Source: Phaeodactylibacter sp.
Lineage (GTDB): Bacteria; Bacteroidota; Bacteroidia; Chitinophagales; Saprospiraceae
DNA: 60,948 bases
Assembly: GCA_024102975.1 (NCBI GenBank)
Contig: JAGFJD010000527.1
Span: 1-60,948 of the forward strand
Reading direction: 5' to 3'
The notes beneath the pieces were generated by a model, which saw only the letters and a list, made by a program, of their open reading frames with translations, searched no databases and was not told the DNA's origin. Made by a program: the position numbers and the translations under genes. This document shows, piece after piece, positions 16,456 through 24,983 of the stretch; positions within the stretch are counted from its first letter, which is position 1, and the number at the start of each line of letters is the position of its first letter.

Positions 16456-17784
16456 ATGAAATACATCCTAACTTCGACTTTCGCCTTCATGCTTGGCTTC
16501 ACAACCCTAATCAACGCCCAGGCCCCCCACGCCTTCAACTACCAGGCCGTAGTCCGCAACGCCGACGGCACACCCATTGAAGACAGCGACATCAGCGTAC
16601 AGATCATTATCCTCAGAGAAGATTCCGCTGTTTACCAGGAAGAACATTTTGGCGTGGAAACCCATAAAGGCTTATTTGCCATATCGGTAGGAGAAGGGAA
16701 TACGGATGACAATTTTTCCACCGTCGATTGGCAAAATGGCGCTTATTACCTCAAGGCCAAGGTCGATAAAACCGGTGGCACTGACTTTCTGGATATTGGC
16801 GAAAAGGCGAGGCTGCTTTCGGTGCCGTATGCGTTGTATGCCCATCGCTCCGGCGATCATTATTGGTCAAAAACGGAGTCAAGCCTATATTATTTGGACA
16901 CTGATGTTGGTATAGGAACGATTGATCCAGGTTATAAACTATCCGTAAATGGTTCTGCTTCAGTTGGCACACCTGGAGAAGGTAACGTATTGCTCAATTT
17001 TAATAGCGAGAGGAATTGGCAGTTTCGGCAACTAGGAACCGGTGCAGGGACAAATTTGGAGCTAGTAAGTATTGACGGAGATAATACTAAAAGTTTTATT
17101 ATCAATACTAAAGGAAAGGTTGGAATTGGAACAAGTAATCCAAGTTCCCCTTTTCACCTTCATACCACATCAGATGATAATGGCTTAAGAATAACTACCC
17201 AGGGCAACCAGGAGGAAATCAGGTTGCACCTTGCCGGAAACGCCAATGACCCTCCGGAAAACCATTATGGATTTTTGAGCCTTGGAGGAGGCACCAAGCT
17301 GAGGGGAAATGGAAGGCCTTCTGTTTTTAGCGGCACGGTCGAAGTTGATGTCTTAAAAATCAACGGCGGCGGCGACGGCGCCGAATACTTCAACGTCAAA
17401 AAATCCGACAACCTGGAACCCGGCAGCCTGGCCGTCATTGATGACGAATCGGCTGGCAAACTGAAAGTCAGTTCCCGGCCTTATGACCCGAAAGTAGCCG
17501 GCGTGATCAGCGGCGCGGGCGGCGTCCGCCCCGGAATCACCCTGGAGCAAAAGGAAGTGCTGGAAGGCGACGAGCTGGTTTCCCTGTGGGGGCGGGTTTA
17601 TGTGAAGGCTACAGCGAAGAACGGGAAGATCAGGCCCGGCGACCTGCTGACGTCCAGCCACATTCCGGGGCATGTGATGAAAGCCCGGAAAAAGAGGAAA
17701 AGCCGGGGCGCGGTCATCGGCAAAGCGCTCTCCAGCCTGGAGGATGGCGAGGGATTGGTGCTTCTTTTAATTCAACCGCAATAA
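16456..17784 (+). CDS. tail-fibre-like exported protein (AFNYQAVVR family)
   Basis: A 442-residue exported protein. Signal peptide LTSTFAFMLGFTTLINAQ; the family start HAFNYQAVVRNADGTPIED; a beta-sandwich region to about residue 125; then VGIGT-type short repeats (DVGIGTIDPGYKLSVNG and KVGIGTSNPSSPFHL) typical of trimeric fibre proteins; and a conserved C-terminal domain (KVAGVISGAGGVRPG, then LWGRVYVKA, RPGDLLTSS, ending GLVLLLIQPQ). No peptidase S74 domain is seen. The ends are GC-rich while the middle (about 16880-17330) is distinctly AT-rich, suggesting a mosaic gene. It is the intact relative of the pseudogene at 10178. The next gene starts 10 bases after its stop, so they are likely one transcript. 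Probably a surface structural protein; the role is unknown. Confidence 0.82.
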   Translation: MKYILTSTFAFMLGFTTLINAQAPHAFNYQAVVRNADGTPIEDSDISVQIIILREDSAVYQEEHFGVETHKGLFAISVGEGNTDDNFSTVDWQNGAYYLKAKVDKTGGTDFLDIGEKARLLSVPYALYAHRSGDHYWSKTESSLYYLDTDVGIGTIDPGYKLSVNGSASVGTPGEGNVLLNFNSERNWQFRQLGTGAGTNLELVSIDGDNTKSFIINTKGKVGIGTSNPSSPFHLHTTSDDNGLRITTQGNQEEIRLHLAGNANDPPENHYGFLSLGGGTKLRGNGRPSVFSGTVEVDVLKINGGGDGAEYFNVKKSDNLEPGSLAVIDDESAGKLKVSSRPYDPKVAGVISGAGGVRPGITLEQKEVLEGDELVSLWGRVYVKATAKNGKIRPGDLLTSSHIPGHVMKARKKRKSRGAVIGKALSSLEDGEGLVLLLIQPQ

Positions 17785-17794
17785 ACCCAACGCC

Positions 17795-19084
17795 ATGAAA
17801 AAGAATACCTGGATAATATTATCCTTAACCACCTGCCTTTGCCTCCCGGCTGTCGCCCAAAACCTCCCGCTTCGGAATTTTGAGGGGTACTACCTGGCCC
17901 AGAGCCAGTTCCCCCGGGACGCGGGCAACCTCCCCTGGTTCCCCAACGACACCGAAATGCAGGGCGTAACCAACGACGGAGCAAACTGGTTTTTCACCAT
18001 GACGCCACAGGACGAAAGCAACGGCATTCTATGGCGCATACCCAAAAGCCGGGAACTGAGCGCCGGCATCAACGAACAAACGCCGGGCGTAGCCAAAATA
18101 GCGATGAGCGACGTGCAAATACTGAGCAACAACAACTACTGGCACTGGGGGGACCCCGACCACTACAAATATGACGGAATGGATTACATCCTCGTCCCCG
18201 TGACCGAAGGAACTGACGCGCCCGTGATCCTCTGCTTCCGGGCCGACAACCTGGCTTACGTCAATTATGCAAAATTAAGGGGTGGCGCTCACGGCGGCTG
18301 GTGCGCCGTCGGCACGGATGGTTATATCTATTCGTCGTCTAACCATCCGGATAAATTGCGCCGTTATGAAGTCGACTGGTCCGCTTTTACCAACCCCAAC
18401 TCCAACAACCACGACGCCATCACTTACCTGGAGAGTTATACGCTCAAAAACGCAGACGGCACGACGCTGCAACTCCGCCACATGCAGGGCGGGGAGTTCT
18501 CGCCCAGCGGCGAGCTGATCTACGTCGTTTGCGGCACCGGCGGCTGCCTGGGGCAGGGCGACGGCCCGAACCCCACGGACGGCATACATGTTTTCGAGAC
18601 GCACACCTGGAAAGAGGTCCAGCATTCTTTTAATAATTATGAACTGGACAATTACTTCAGTTATACCTTCGACAACACCTGCAAAAACTGCCTGGGCGGC
18701 ATCGGCGGCTTCGGCTCCCAAACGCCGGAAGGGCTTACCGTCTGGGACCTGGATGACGGCAGCGCTCCCAATATCAGGGGGCAACTCCATGTATTGACCA
18801 ATTGGTACACTTTCGCCTGGGCTTGTTCCGACGAATTTTCGCTTCACCATTTTAGCCGAAATGTTTATGTGGATGGCGACAACGGCACAATCCCGCCGAC
18901 CAACCCGCGAACCGGCACGAGAAGCAGACCTTTCCGGACGGTCAACGACGCTTACGGTTTTTACCCGATCTGGGACGGGGCGCAGATGGTGATAAAAGCA
19001 GGTATTTATAGCGATACCGGCATCTACTCTACTCGCATCCAAATGACAAGCGAGGGCGGACCGGCAATCATCGGCCAACAATAG
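17795..19084 (+). CDS. exported propeller-like protein with IIGQ C-terminal module
   Basis: A 429-residue protein of unknown function. Signal peptide KNTWIILSLTTCLCLPAVAQ. The body has repeated strands such as DGANWFFTMTPQ, DYILVPVTEG, GYIYSSSNHPDKLRRYEVDW and GGEFSPSGELIYVVCGTGG, which suggests a beta-propeller, and a cysteine pair CKNC. Residues 357-429 (VYVDGDNG, then RPFRTVNDAYG and MVIKAGIYS, ending PAIIGQQ) align with the C-terminal module of the metalloprotease at 14624. The module resembles the first turn of a DUF1565-like beta-helix. There is no canonical T9SS sorting domain. It is translationally close to the upstream tail-fibre-like gene (10-base gap). Confidence 0.75.
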   Translation: MKKNTWIILSLTTCLCLPAVAQNLPLRNFEGYYLAQSQFPRDAGNLPWFPNDTEMQGVTNDGANWFFTMTPQDESNGILWRIPKSRELSAGINEQTPGVAKIAMSDVQILSNNNYWHWGDPDHYKYDGMDYILVPVTEGTDAPVILCFRADNLAYVNYAKLRGGAHGGWCAVGTDGYIYSSSNHPDKLRRYEVDWSAFTNPNSNNHDAITYLESYTLKNADGTTLQLRHMQGGEFSPSGELIYVVCGTGGCLGQGDGPNPTDGIHVFETHTWKEVQHSFNNYELDNYFSYTFDNTCKNCLGGIGGFGSQTPEGLTVWDLDDGSAPNIRGQLHVLTNWYTFAWACSDEFSLHHFSRNVYVDGDNGTIPPTNPRTGTRSRPFRTVNDAYGFYPIWDGAQMVIKAGIYSDTGIYSTRIQMTSEGGPAIIGQQ

Positions 19085-19169
19085 CAGACCGGGCATGACG
19101 AAGCAACCTGTATAACCCCAAAAAACACGGAGGGCGTGAAGCAACCACCGACAACCAGGACTTCACGCT

Positions 19170-19215
19170 CTCCTCAGCGTACCTCTGTGCCCCCTGCGGT
19201 TAAAAACTTACGGCA
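19170..19215 (+). repeat. period-10 array (CCTCTGTG family)
   Basis: Words CTCCTCAGCG, TACCTCTGTG and CCCCCTGCGG at a 10-base period followed by TTAAAAA; related to 3556-3608. Confidence 0.5.
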
Positions 19216-19250
19216 CAGTCTCTTATCCAGAAATCGCCATATCGAAAATA

Positions 19251-19490
19251 ATGAGTTGCAAAAAGTTCATATTTCTGGTTTTTCTTCTGTCGGAAAACAC
19301 TGCTGTACTGGGCCAGCAATGGCAATTCCAAAAAGAAACAGAAGGCATAAAAGTGTATTACCGCGAATCCCCGGACAGCAAGATCAAAGAGCTAAAGGTC
19401 ACCCTGATCGTGGAATCATCGCTTGGAGCGGCAGTCAGGGTCATATCCGATGCCGCCCGGTTTCCGGATTGGGTGTATAATCGCCGTACA
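19251..19490 (+). pseudogene. 5' fragment of a START/SRPBCC-domain protein gene
   Basis: An exported N-terminus (FIFLVFLLSENTAVLGQQ) is followed by the beginning of a START-like domain: WQFQKETEGIKVYYRE, then SKIKELKVTLIVESS and ARFPDWVYN. Relatives are about 200 residues long. Here homology stops after about 78 residues, at the point where sequence turns into low-complexity and period-7 repeat DNA, so the rest of the gene has been lost. The frame continues to a stop near 19523 without recognisable protein features. Confidence 0.7.
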
Positions 19491-19520
19491 TCGCACCCCT
19501 CCCGCCCGCCATCCAACGTT

Positions 19521-19683
19521 TGATTTGCGATTTGCGATTTTTGATTTTTGATGTCCGTCCCCTCACCGTATACCGCCCTGCTCTCGCCCGCCACGTACAC
19601 CATGCACCACGCCACTTCTGCCCGCTTTGTCTGTCGCCTGATTTAGGATGTGCGATTTTTGATGTGCGATTTTTGATGTATCC
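19521..19683 (+). repeat. period-7 arrays (GATTTGC/GATGTGC/GATTTTT family)
   Basis: The array near 19521-19556 has units GATTTGC, GATTTGC, GATTTTT, GATTTTT. The array near 19648-19680 has GATGTGC, GATTTTT, GATGTGC, GATTTTT, GATGTAT. The same words occur in inverted pair form at 21437-21550, on the other side of the outer-membrane barrel gene. Confidence 0.7.
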
Positions 19684-19705
19684 CATACACCCTTGTCATC
19701 TCCCC

Positions 19706-21364
19706 TCAAAACCGCGCCACCAGCCCCACCAGCGCATTGATCCCGAACGTCGGGTACCGGTGCCAGCGCTCGCGCTTGTTGTTCGCCAGGTTGTTGATTT
19801 GAACGAAGCCGCCAATGTTTTCCACGAAGAAGAAATCGGCGCCCAGGCTGATGTCGAACAGGCCGTTGAGGTTCTGGGCGTTGCCGTCGTCGTCCCGGTA
19901 GGGGACGCCGTTCTCCAGGAAGAAATCGCCTTTCAGTATCAGGGTGCTTCCCGCCTTTTCATCCACCACTTTCGTATAGCGGGCGCCCACGTTGAGGGTG
20001 AAGGAAGGCAGGTGCCAGGCCTTTTCCTCCCGGTCGAGGGAAAAGAAGTTCTGGCTGACGGCGCCGGTCAGCTCGAAGCCATGGAAGAGAGGGGCGGTGA
20101 CGGACCCCTTGACGAAGAAGATGTTTGCCGTGTCGTACAGCACGTCGAAGCGGGGGATGGTGTCGTTTACGTCGGGTAGCAGGAACAGCGCCAGGTCGTT
20201 CACGGATTTGTAGCCCACCTGCCCGTCGTAGTCGATGCGCTGGATGGTGCCGCGCACGCCGCCGTAAAAATTGTAATACTGGCTGTTCTCCACCATAATG
20301 CGGGAGCTGATGAAGGGGTTGTAATCGCTCAGGGAGCGGAAGGTGTTCTTCTGCAGGGTGCCGGTAGCGCCCACGTAGGCGCCGAGCAGGCCCTTCAGGA
20401 TGATGGCGGAAAGCTCTACGTCGGGAAAGAAGAAAAACTCGTCGTCGTGAGAGGCGATGTTGAGGCCGACCTTGGCCTTGAAGGACTCGGCGTGATAGGT
20501 ATAACTCGGCCGGAGGAAGAAGTTGTTGAGGCTTTGCTTGGCGGTATCCTTATAGGATGTAAAATCCGTCTGCAGCTCGACGGTCAGGGGGTGTGAGGCG
20601 TCGAACCATTTGGTGCCCCGGATGAGCAGGTCGAAGCCATTTTCCCGGGCGGCGTAGTTGTCGTCCATGAAGTACATCTTGACGCCGGCATGGTAGTTGA
20701 AGTCTGCCTCGGTACGCACGCCGTTATAGATGCTGGCCTTGGCGTCGAAGATGGAAAAGCGCTGGCGCACCTCTTCTTTTTCGAAAGTATACTCCTCCTC
20801 CAGGGCTTCGGCCACCTCGTTGTAGCCATAGAAGTGAACTACATCCGAAGTGAAGCCCAGGCCTGCGTTGACGGCAAAGCCCAGGTCGTGCTGGTAGGTG
20901 CCGTCGGCGCCGACTTTGGTGAAGGAGAAGCGCTGGTTCTCGACGCTCTTGTTGTTGTTGGCTGAGTGGTGGAGGGCAGAAAGGCCGAGGTTGAAGTTCT
21001 CGCTGTTGGAAAAGTTGTAAAATCCATTGCCGAATAAGGATGCCGGGAACCCTCCCCCGAATTTGAGGTAACCGTTATAGCTTTCGGGAACATCCTCCCC
21101 GCTCATCGCCAGGGGCCGGATCTTGGGCGGCAGGTACTCCACCTCCAGGGCTTTGGTGGCCACCTGGTAGTCCAGGCGGCGGGTAGAGGTATCCAGGGGC
21201 GGCAGCTCGGGGTCAACCTGGAAGCGGTCGGTGGCTTCCAGCCGGGCGTCGAAGCTCTTGATGATGTCTATCTGTTCCGCCGGCAGGTCGGGGGTTTGGG
21301 CGGAAGCCAGGGTGGCCAGGCAGGCAAAGAAGAACAGCAGGGATATATTTTTTGAAAATTTCAT
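19706..21364 (-). CDS. predicted outer-membrane beta-barrel protein (TonB-receptor-like, no plug)
   Basis: A 552-residue protein with signal peptide ISLLFFFACLATLASAQ. After a short periplasmic N-terminal region (residues 22-95) it consists of alternating amphipathic strands, for example NGYLKFGGGFPASLFGNGFY, KVGLNIASHDDEFFFFPDVE and YYNFYGGVRGTIQRIDYDGQ. It ends with an aromatic residue (GLVARF), as outer-membrane barrels do. There is no carboxypeptidase-like domain, TonB box or plug. Length and pattern suggest about 20 or more strands, but the cargo is unknown. The TPR gene upstream on the same strand, at 21623, is a frequent neighbour of such barrels in this phylum; the 258-base gap between them is filled with period-7 arrays. 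Confidence 0.7.
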   Translation of the reverse strand: MKFSKNISLLFFFACLATLASAQTPDLPAEQIDIIKSFDARLEATDRFQVDPELPPLDTSTRRLDYQVATKALEVEYLPPKIRPLAMSGEDVPESYNGYLKFGGGFPASLFGNGFYNFSNSENFNLGLSALHHSANNNKSVENQRFSFTKVGADGTYQHDLGFAVNAGLGFTSDVVHFYGYNEVAEALEEEYTFEKEEVRQRFSIFDAKASIYNGVRTEADFNYHAGVKMYFMDDNYAARENGFDLLIRGTKWFDASHPLTVELQTDFTSYKDTAKQSLNNFFLRPSYTYHAESFKAKVGLNIASHDDEFFFFPDVELSAIILKGLLGAYVGATGTLQKNTFRSLSDYNPFISSRIMVENSQYYNFYGGVRGTIQRIDYDGQVGYKSVNDLALFLLPDVNDTIPRFDVLYDTANIFFVKGSVTAPLFHGFELTGAVSQNFFSLDREEKAWHLPSFTLNVGARYTKVVDEKAGSTLILKGDFFLENGVPYRDDDGNAQNLNGLFDISLGADFFFVENIGGFVQINNLANNKRERWHRYPTFGINALVGLVARF

Positions 21365-21436
21365 TGTGGTCCGTTGATTTTTTCTGAATTGAACTTTAAA
21401 CTATACTTGTTCTGTAACCATTGGCAGTCAGGTAAA

Positions 21437-21550
21437 ATTTGCGATGTATGATTTCTGATTTTTAATTTGCTGAACGCCGGCTGCACAGTGGCGGAAGCGT
21501 TATGGGGCATGTCGCAAATCAAAAATCGCACATCGCACATCAAAAATTGG
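21437..21550 (-). repeat. inverted pair of period-7 arrays between TPR and barrel genes
   Basis: Reading the coding (minus) strand, the TPR side has GATGTGC, GATGTGC, GATTTTT, GATTTGC (21513-21550). The barrel side has the inverse words AAAAATC, AGAAATC, ATACATC, GCAAATT (21437-21471). Confidence 0.7.
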
Positions 21551-21622
21551 CTTTGGAAAGGAGGCAATTTATCTAAAATGGCCCTACCTCAAATACCAGC
21601 ATAATATGAAACCTCAAATTTT

Positions 21623-24600
21623 TCAGTTCCCGTCATCCATTTCCAGGGTATTCGGGTCGCCGCCCGTCCGCAGGCGGCTGGACTGGTTGATGCGCTGGTT
21701 GATGGCATCGAGTTTGCGGCGGGCCTCGCTGATCAGGTCCTGGTCGCCGGTATAGTTCTCCAGCAAAGCTTCCAGGGCGGCCCGGGCGTTGTACAGGTCG
21801 CCCTTTTCCTGGAGGATATCGGAGAGCAGGATAACGCTCTTGGCCACCCAATAGGGATAACCCGAGCTTTCCTTATTGGCGTTGATGCAGATTTGCTGGG
21901 CCGTCTCCAGGTCGCGCCGCAGGTAGTAGATATAGGCTTTGAGGTAGCGGGCTTCAGCGGCTTGCTCATTGTCGCTGCGCCGGATCACCTCGTCGAAGGC
22001 GGTGAGGGCGTTGTTGTAATCGCCCTTGTCAAACGCGATCTTGCCCAGGTAGAACTGGGCGGTGGCGACCTGCAACTGGGTAGCATTGGGGTTGTCGGCC
22101 ACTTTGCGCGCCAGTTCTGCTATGCCGTCGGTCTTGCCCGAGCGGTAAGCGCTGCGCAACGCTCCAAGCTGGGCCTCGAACCGCATATCCGGATTAGTGG
22201 CCACCTGTTCCAATCTGGTATACAGGCTGTAGGCCCTGGCAAAATCCTGAGAATGGTTGTAAGCGATGATGGCGGCCTTTTCCAGTGCCTTCACGTAATA
22301 GGGGCTGGGGCCGCGGTCGGCTACTGCCTCGTAATCGGCCAGCGCCTGGGTGTATTGCTTCAGTACGCTGTACGACTCCGCGCGGTGGTACTGGGCTGGC
22401 AGGACGTAGGCGCCCCGGGGGAACTTGCGCAGGTAGTCGGTATAGGCGGCGACTGCCCGCTCGTAATTCGAATTCTCGAACTGCGACTCCGCCGCCCGGA
22501 AGTTGATCGAGTCGCGCACCTCCCCTCCTACGCTACCGCGGACGGATTCGAGGAAGGCGAAGTAATTGTCGGCCTGCCCCAGGTCGTCCACGTAAATTTC
22601 TTCCAGGGCGGCCAGCGCCAGGTTGGAGTCGCCCTCGTCCGGATTGTTGGCAAACACCTGTTTGTAGTAGCTGATGGCAGCATCGAGGTTGCCCTGGTTA
22701 TAGCTGATCAGCCCCAGCCGGATAAGCGCTTTGGGAATGAGTTCGGATTTGCCCCGGTAAAGCCTCAGCAGTTCTTTGAGCGGCTCTGCCGCTTTGCTGA
22801 GCTGGCCGATCTCCTGATAGGTAGCGCCCAGTTGAAGCAAAGCGGCATCGGCATATTCCGAGTCCGGATAGTTCTTGGCCAATTGCTCCAGGGCGAGGAT
22901 TTTGTTGGTGGTGCGGCCCATCAGGCCTTCGATCACGGCTTTCTGGTACAGGGCGTAAACAAAACCGCTGTACCGTTTATTGACGGCCTGGTCATAGTAT
23001 TGAATAGCGCGGGCGTACTGGTTGCGTTTGAACAGGCAATCGCCGGCCCGGAGGATGGCATCGCCCAGCACCTGGTTCTTCACTTTTTCATTCCGGATGA
23101 AGGGGCTGTTGCGCTCGATGCCCTGGACGGCGTCCTCAAAAAAGCCAAGGGCGGCGGCATGGTTGTTCTGTTTGAGGTAGTTGTACCCCTGGGTATAATT
23201 GGCAGTATAAATGGAGGACTCGTCCGGCAGGTTGCTCTGGGTCTTCGCCAGGGTGAGGAACTGGCTCATGAGCCGGTTGCTGGCCTCGTATGCCTCGTCG
23301 CGGTGGGCGATATCTCCCAGCCAGTAGACGGCCAGGGCCCGGGTGCGGGTATCCACAGAAATATCCATCGATTGTTCAAAATACTTCTTGGCGTTCTCCT
23401 TGTCGCCGTTCTGGAGCAGTTGCAGGCCCCGCAGATAGGTTACCTTCTGGTAAGTCTCCTGTAGCTTGGGAGTTTTGTTCGGTATAGAAGCGAGGATTTC
23501 TATGGCCTGCTGGTAATCCCGGTAGTTGAGGAAAATCTCGCTCATCAGTTCCTGAGCCTGGATGAAGTAGCGGGAAGTGGGGCGCAGTTCGCGCAGGCCG
23601 ATGATGGCCTCCCGCGGGTCATTCAGTTCATAGGAAAGCTTGGCGTAGTTCCAGAGGGCCTCCTCCTGGATGCCGGCGTCGTAGGCCATCCGCTTGGCAT
23701 TGCCGAAGGCGGCCCGCGCATTGGCGCGCTGGTTGAGCCGCAGGTAAGAATCGCCCAGGATATACATGGCGTGCTGTCCGATCTCGGAATCGACAGTCGA
23801 CAGGTCTTTGAGGTAGGTGATGGCCTTGCCGGGATCGCCGACCTGGTAATACGTATAGCCGATCTGATAGAGTTCTTCCTCCCTGAGTTTTCCGGTGCTT
23901 TCGGCGTAAGCCTGAAGATAGGGCAACGCCTGCGCGTACTGGCCCTTTTCGAAGTAGGCCTGCCCCAGGAGCTGTTTGATCTCCATCTGTTTGCGGACGG
24001 AAGGGTCGTCGGCCTTGACCCGGGCGTAGGCGATCAGCTCGTCGTAGCGGCGCTCGGCGAAGTAAATCTGGGCCTGGTAGTAAGGGATGTGGGGCCGGTA
24101 GCGGGAGGAGCGCTCTACGATCTTGAATTGCGTCAGCGCCGCATCGTAGCTGCCTTCGAAAAAATAACACAGCCCCAGATAGTAATTGGCTGGATAGTAG
24201 TAATCCGTTTCAAAGCCCTTGATGTCCCGGAAGTTGGCCAGCGCCTCTTTGAAACGCTTTTTGACGAAAAGCGAATAGCCCAGTTTGAATTTCACGGCCG
24301 ACTCCTGCTCGGGCGTCATTCCCCTGGTGGGCACGTCGGAAAGGTAGTCGATGGCCTTGTCCCATTCTTTGGAGTTGTAATAAAAATCGGCCACCTCAAC
24401 CAGCGCCTGGCTGGCCATGGGGTTGGGCGATTCGGTGCGGATGAAGTCCAGGATGAGCTTCTCCCCGTCGGGCTGTTGAAGGCGCACGGCGCAGCGGGCA
24501 TAGTTGAGCTGAGCTTTGGAGCGCAGCAGTTCCGCTTCCGGCTCATTCACCGGGAGCAGCAACCGGGCCGCCCGCTCGAACTCCAGCTGGGCTTTCCCAT

Positions 24601-24733
24601 AAACGCCCTCTTCGAAAAGGATCACGCCATTTTTGTAAGCTTCGTTGGCTTCCGTAAATACGGTAGTTTGTTGTGCCATCAGCGGAAGGGATGCAATACA
24701 CGCCGCCAACAGCAGGGCAAGTCTCTTTAACAT
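21623..24733 (-). CDS. large tetratricopeptide-repeat protein
   Basis: A 1036-residue exported TPR protein. Signal peptide KRLALLLAACIASLPLMAQ, then about 20 TPR units throughout the length, for example EWDKAIDYLSDV, RFKEALANFRDI, QYAQALPYLQAYAES, QYARAIQYYDQAVNKRYSG, NYERAVAAYTDYLRKFPRGA and DYNNALTAFDEVIRR. A Gln/Arg-rich tail (QRINQSSRLRTGGD) ends it. The repeat style resembles YbgF/BamD-like periplasmic scaffolds, so it likely organises an envelope complex; the barrel encoded downstream on the same strand is a plausible partner. No catalytic motif is present. The 250 bases upstream contain no periodic array. Confidence 0.88.
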   Translation of the reverse strand: MLKRLALLLAACIASLPLMAQQTTVFTEANEAYKNGVILFEEGVYGKAQLEFERAARLLLPVNEPEAELLRSKAQLNYARCAVRLQQPDGEKLILDFIRTESPNPMASQALVEVADFYYNSKEWDKAIDYLSDVPTRGMTPEQESAVKFKLGYSLFVKKRFKEALANFRDIKGFETDYYYPANYYLGLCYFFEGSYDAALTQFKIVERSSRYRPHIPYYQAQIYFAERRYDELIAYARVKADDPSVRKQMEIKQLLGQAYFEKGQYAQALPYLQAYAESTGKLREEELYQIGYTYYQVGDPGKAITYLKDLSTVDSEIGQHAMYILGDSYLRLNQRANARAAFGNAKRMAYDAGIQEEALWNYAKLSYELNDPREAIIGLRELRPTSRYFIQAQELMSEIFLNYRDYQQAIEILASIPNKTPKLQETYQKVTYLRGLQLLQNGDKENAKKYFEQSMDISVDTRTRALAVYWLGDIAHRDEAYEASNRLMSQFLTLAKTQSNLPDESSIYTANYTQGYNYLKQNNHAAALGFFEDAVQGIERNSPFIRNEKVKNQVLGDAILRAGDCLFKRNQYARAIQYYDQAVNKRYSGFVYALYQKAVIEGLMGRTTNKILALEQLAKNYPDSEYADAALLQLGATYQEIGQLSKAAEPLKELLRLYRGKSELIPKALIRLGLISYNQGNLDAAISYYKQVFANNPDEGDSNLALAALEEIYVDDLGQADNYFAFLESVRGSVGGEVRDSINFRAAESQFENSNYERAVAAYTDYLRKFPRGAYVLPAQYHRAESYSVLKQYTQALADYEAVADRGPSPYYVKALEKAAIIAYNHSQDFARAYSLYTRLEQVATNPDMRFEAQLGALRSAYRSGKTDGIAELARKVADNPNATQLQVATAQFYLGKIAFDKGDYNNALTAFDEVIRRSDNEQAAEARYLKAYIYYLRRDLETAQQICINANKESSGYPYWVAKSVILLSDILQEKGDLYNARAALEALLENYTGDQDLISEARRKLDAINQRINQSSRLRTGGDPNTLEMDDGN

Positions 24734-24983
24734 TGTGTTGTTTTTTGTGATTCGGGCCGTCGGCAGTCCGGGTTGTGCGGTTATTTCACCGCCGGGACCC
24801 GGAGCAGTTGATGGTTACTGTTTGCCAACGCTTTTTGCCAATGCCGGCGGCAATAACGAACGACTTCTGGCCGCCTGGGATTTTCCGTTGGCCCGAAGCT
24901 GGGTTTATCCCTATCGAACGACGCAGAGGCCCGGTAGCTTATCTCAGAGCCAGCCAAATTAACAAAAAAATTAACATCTCCGG

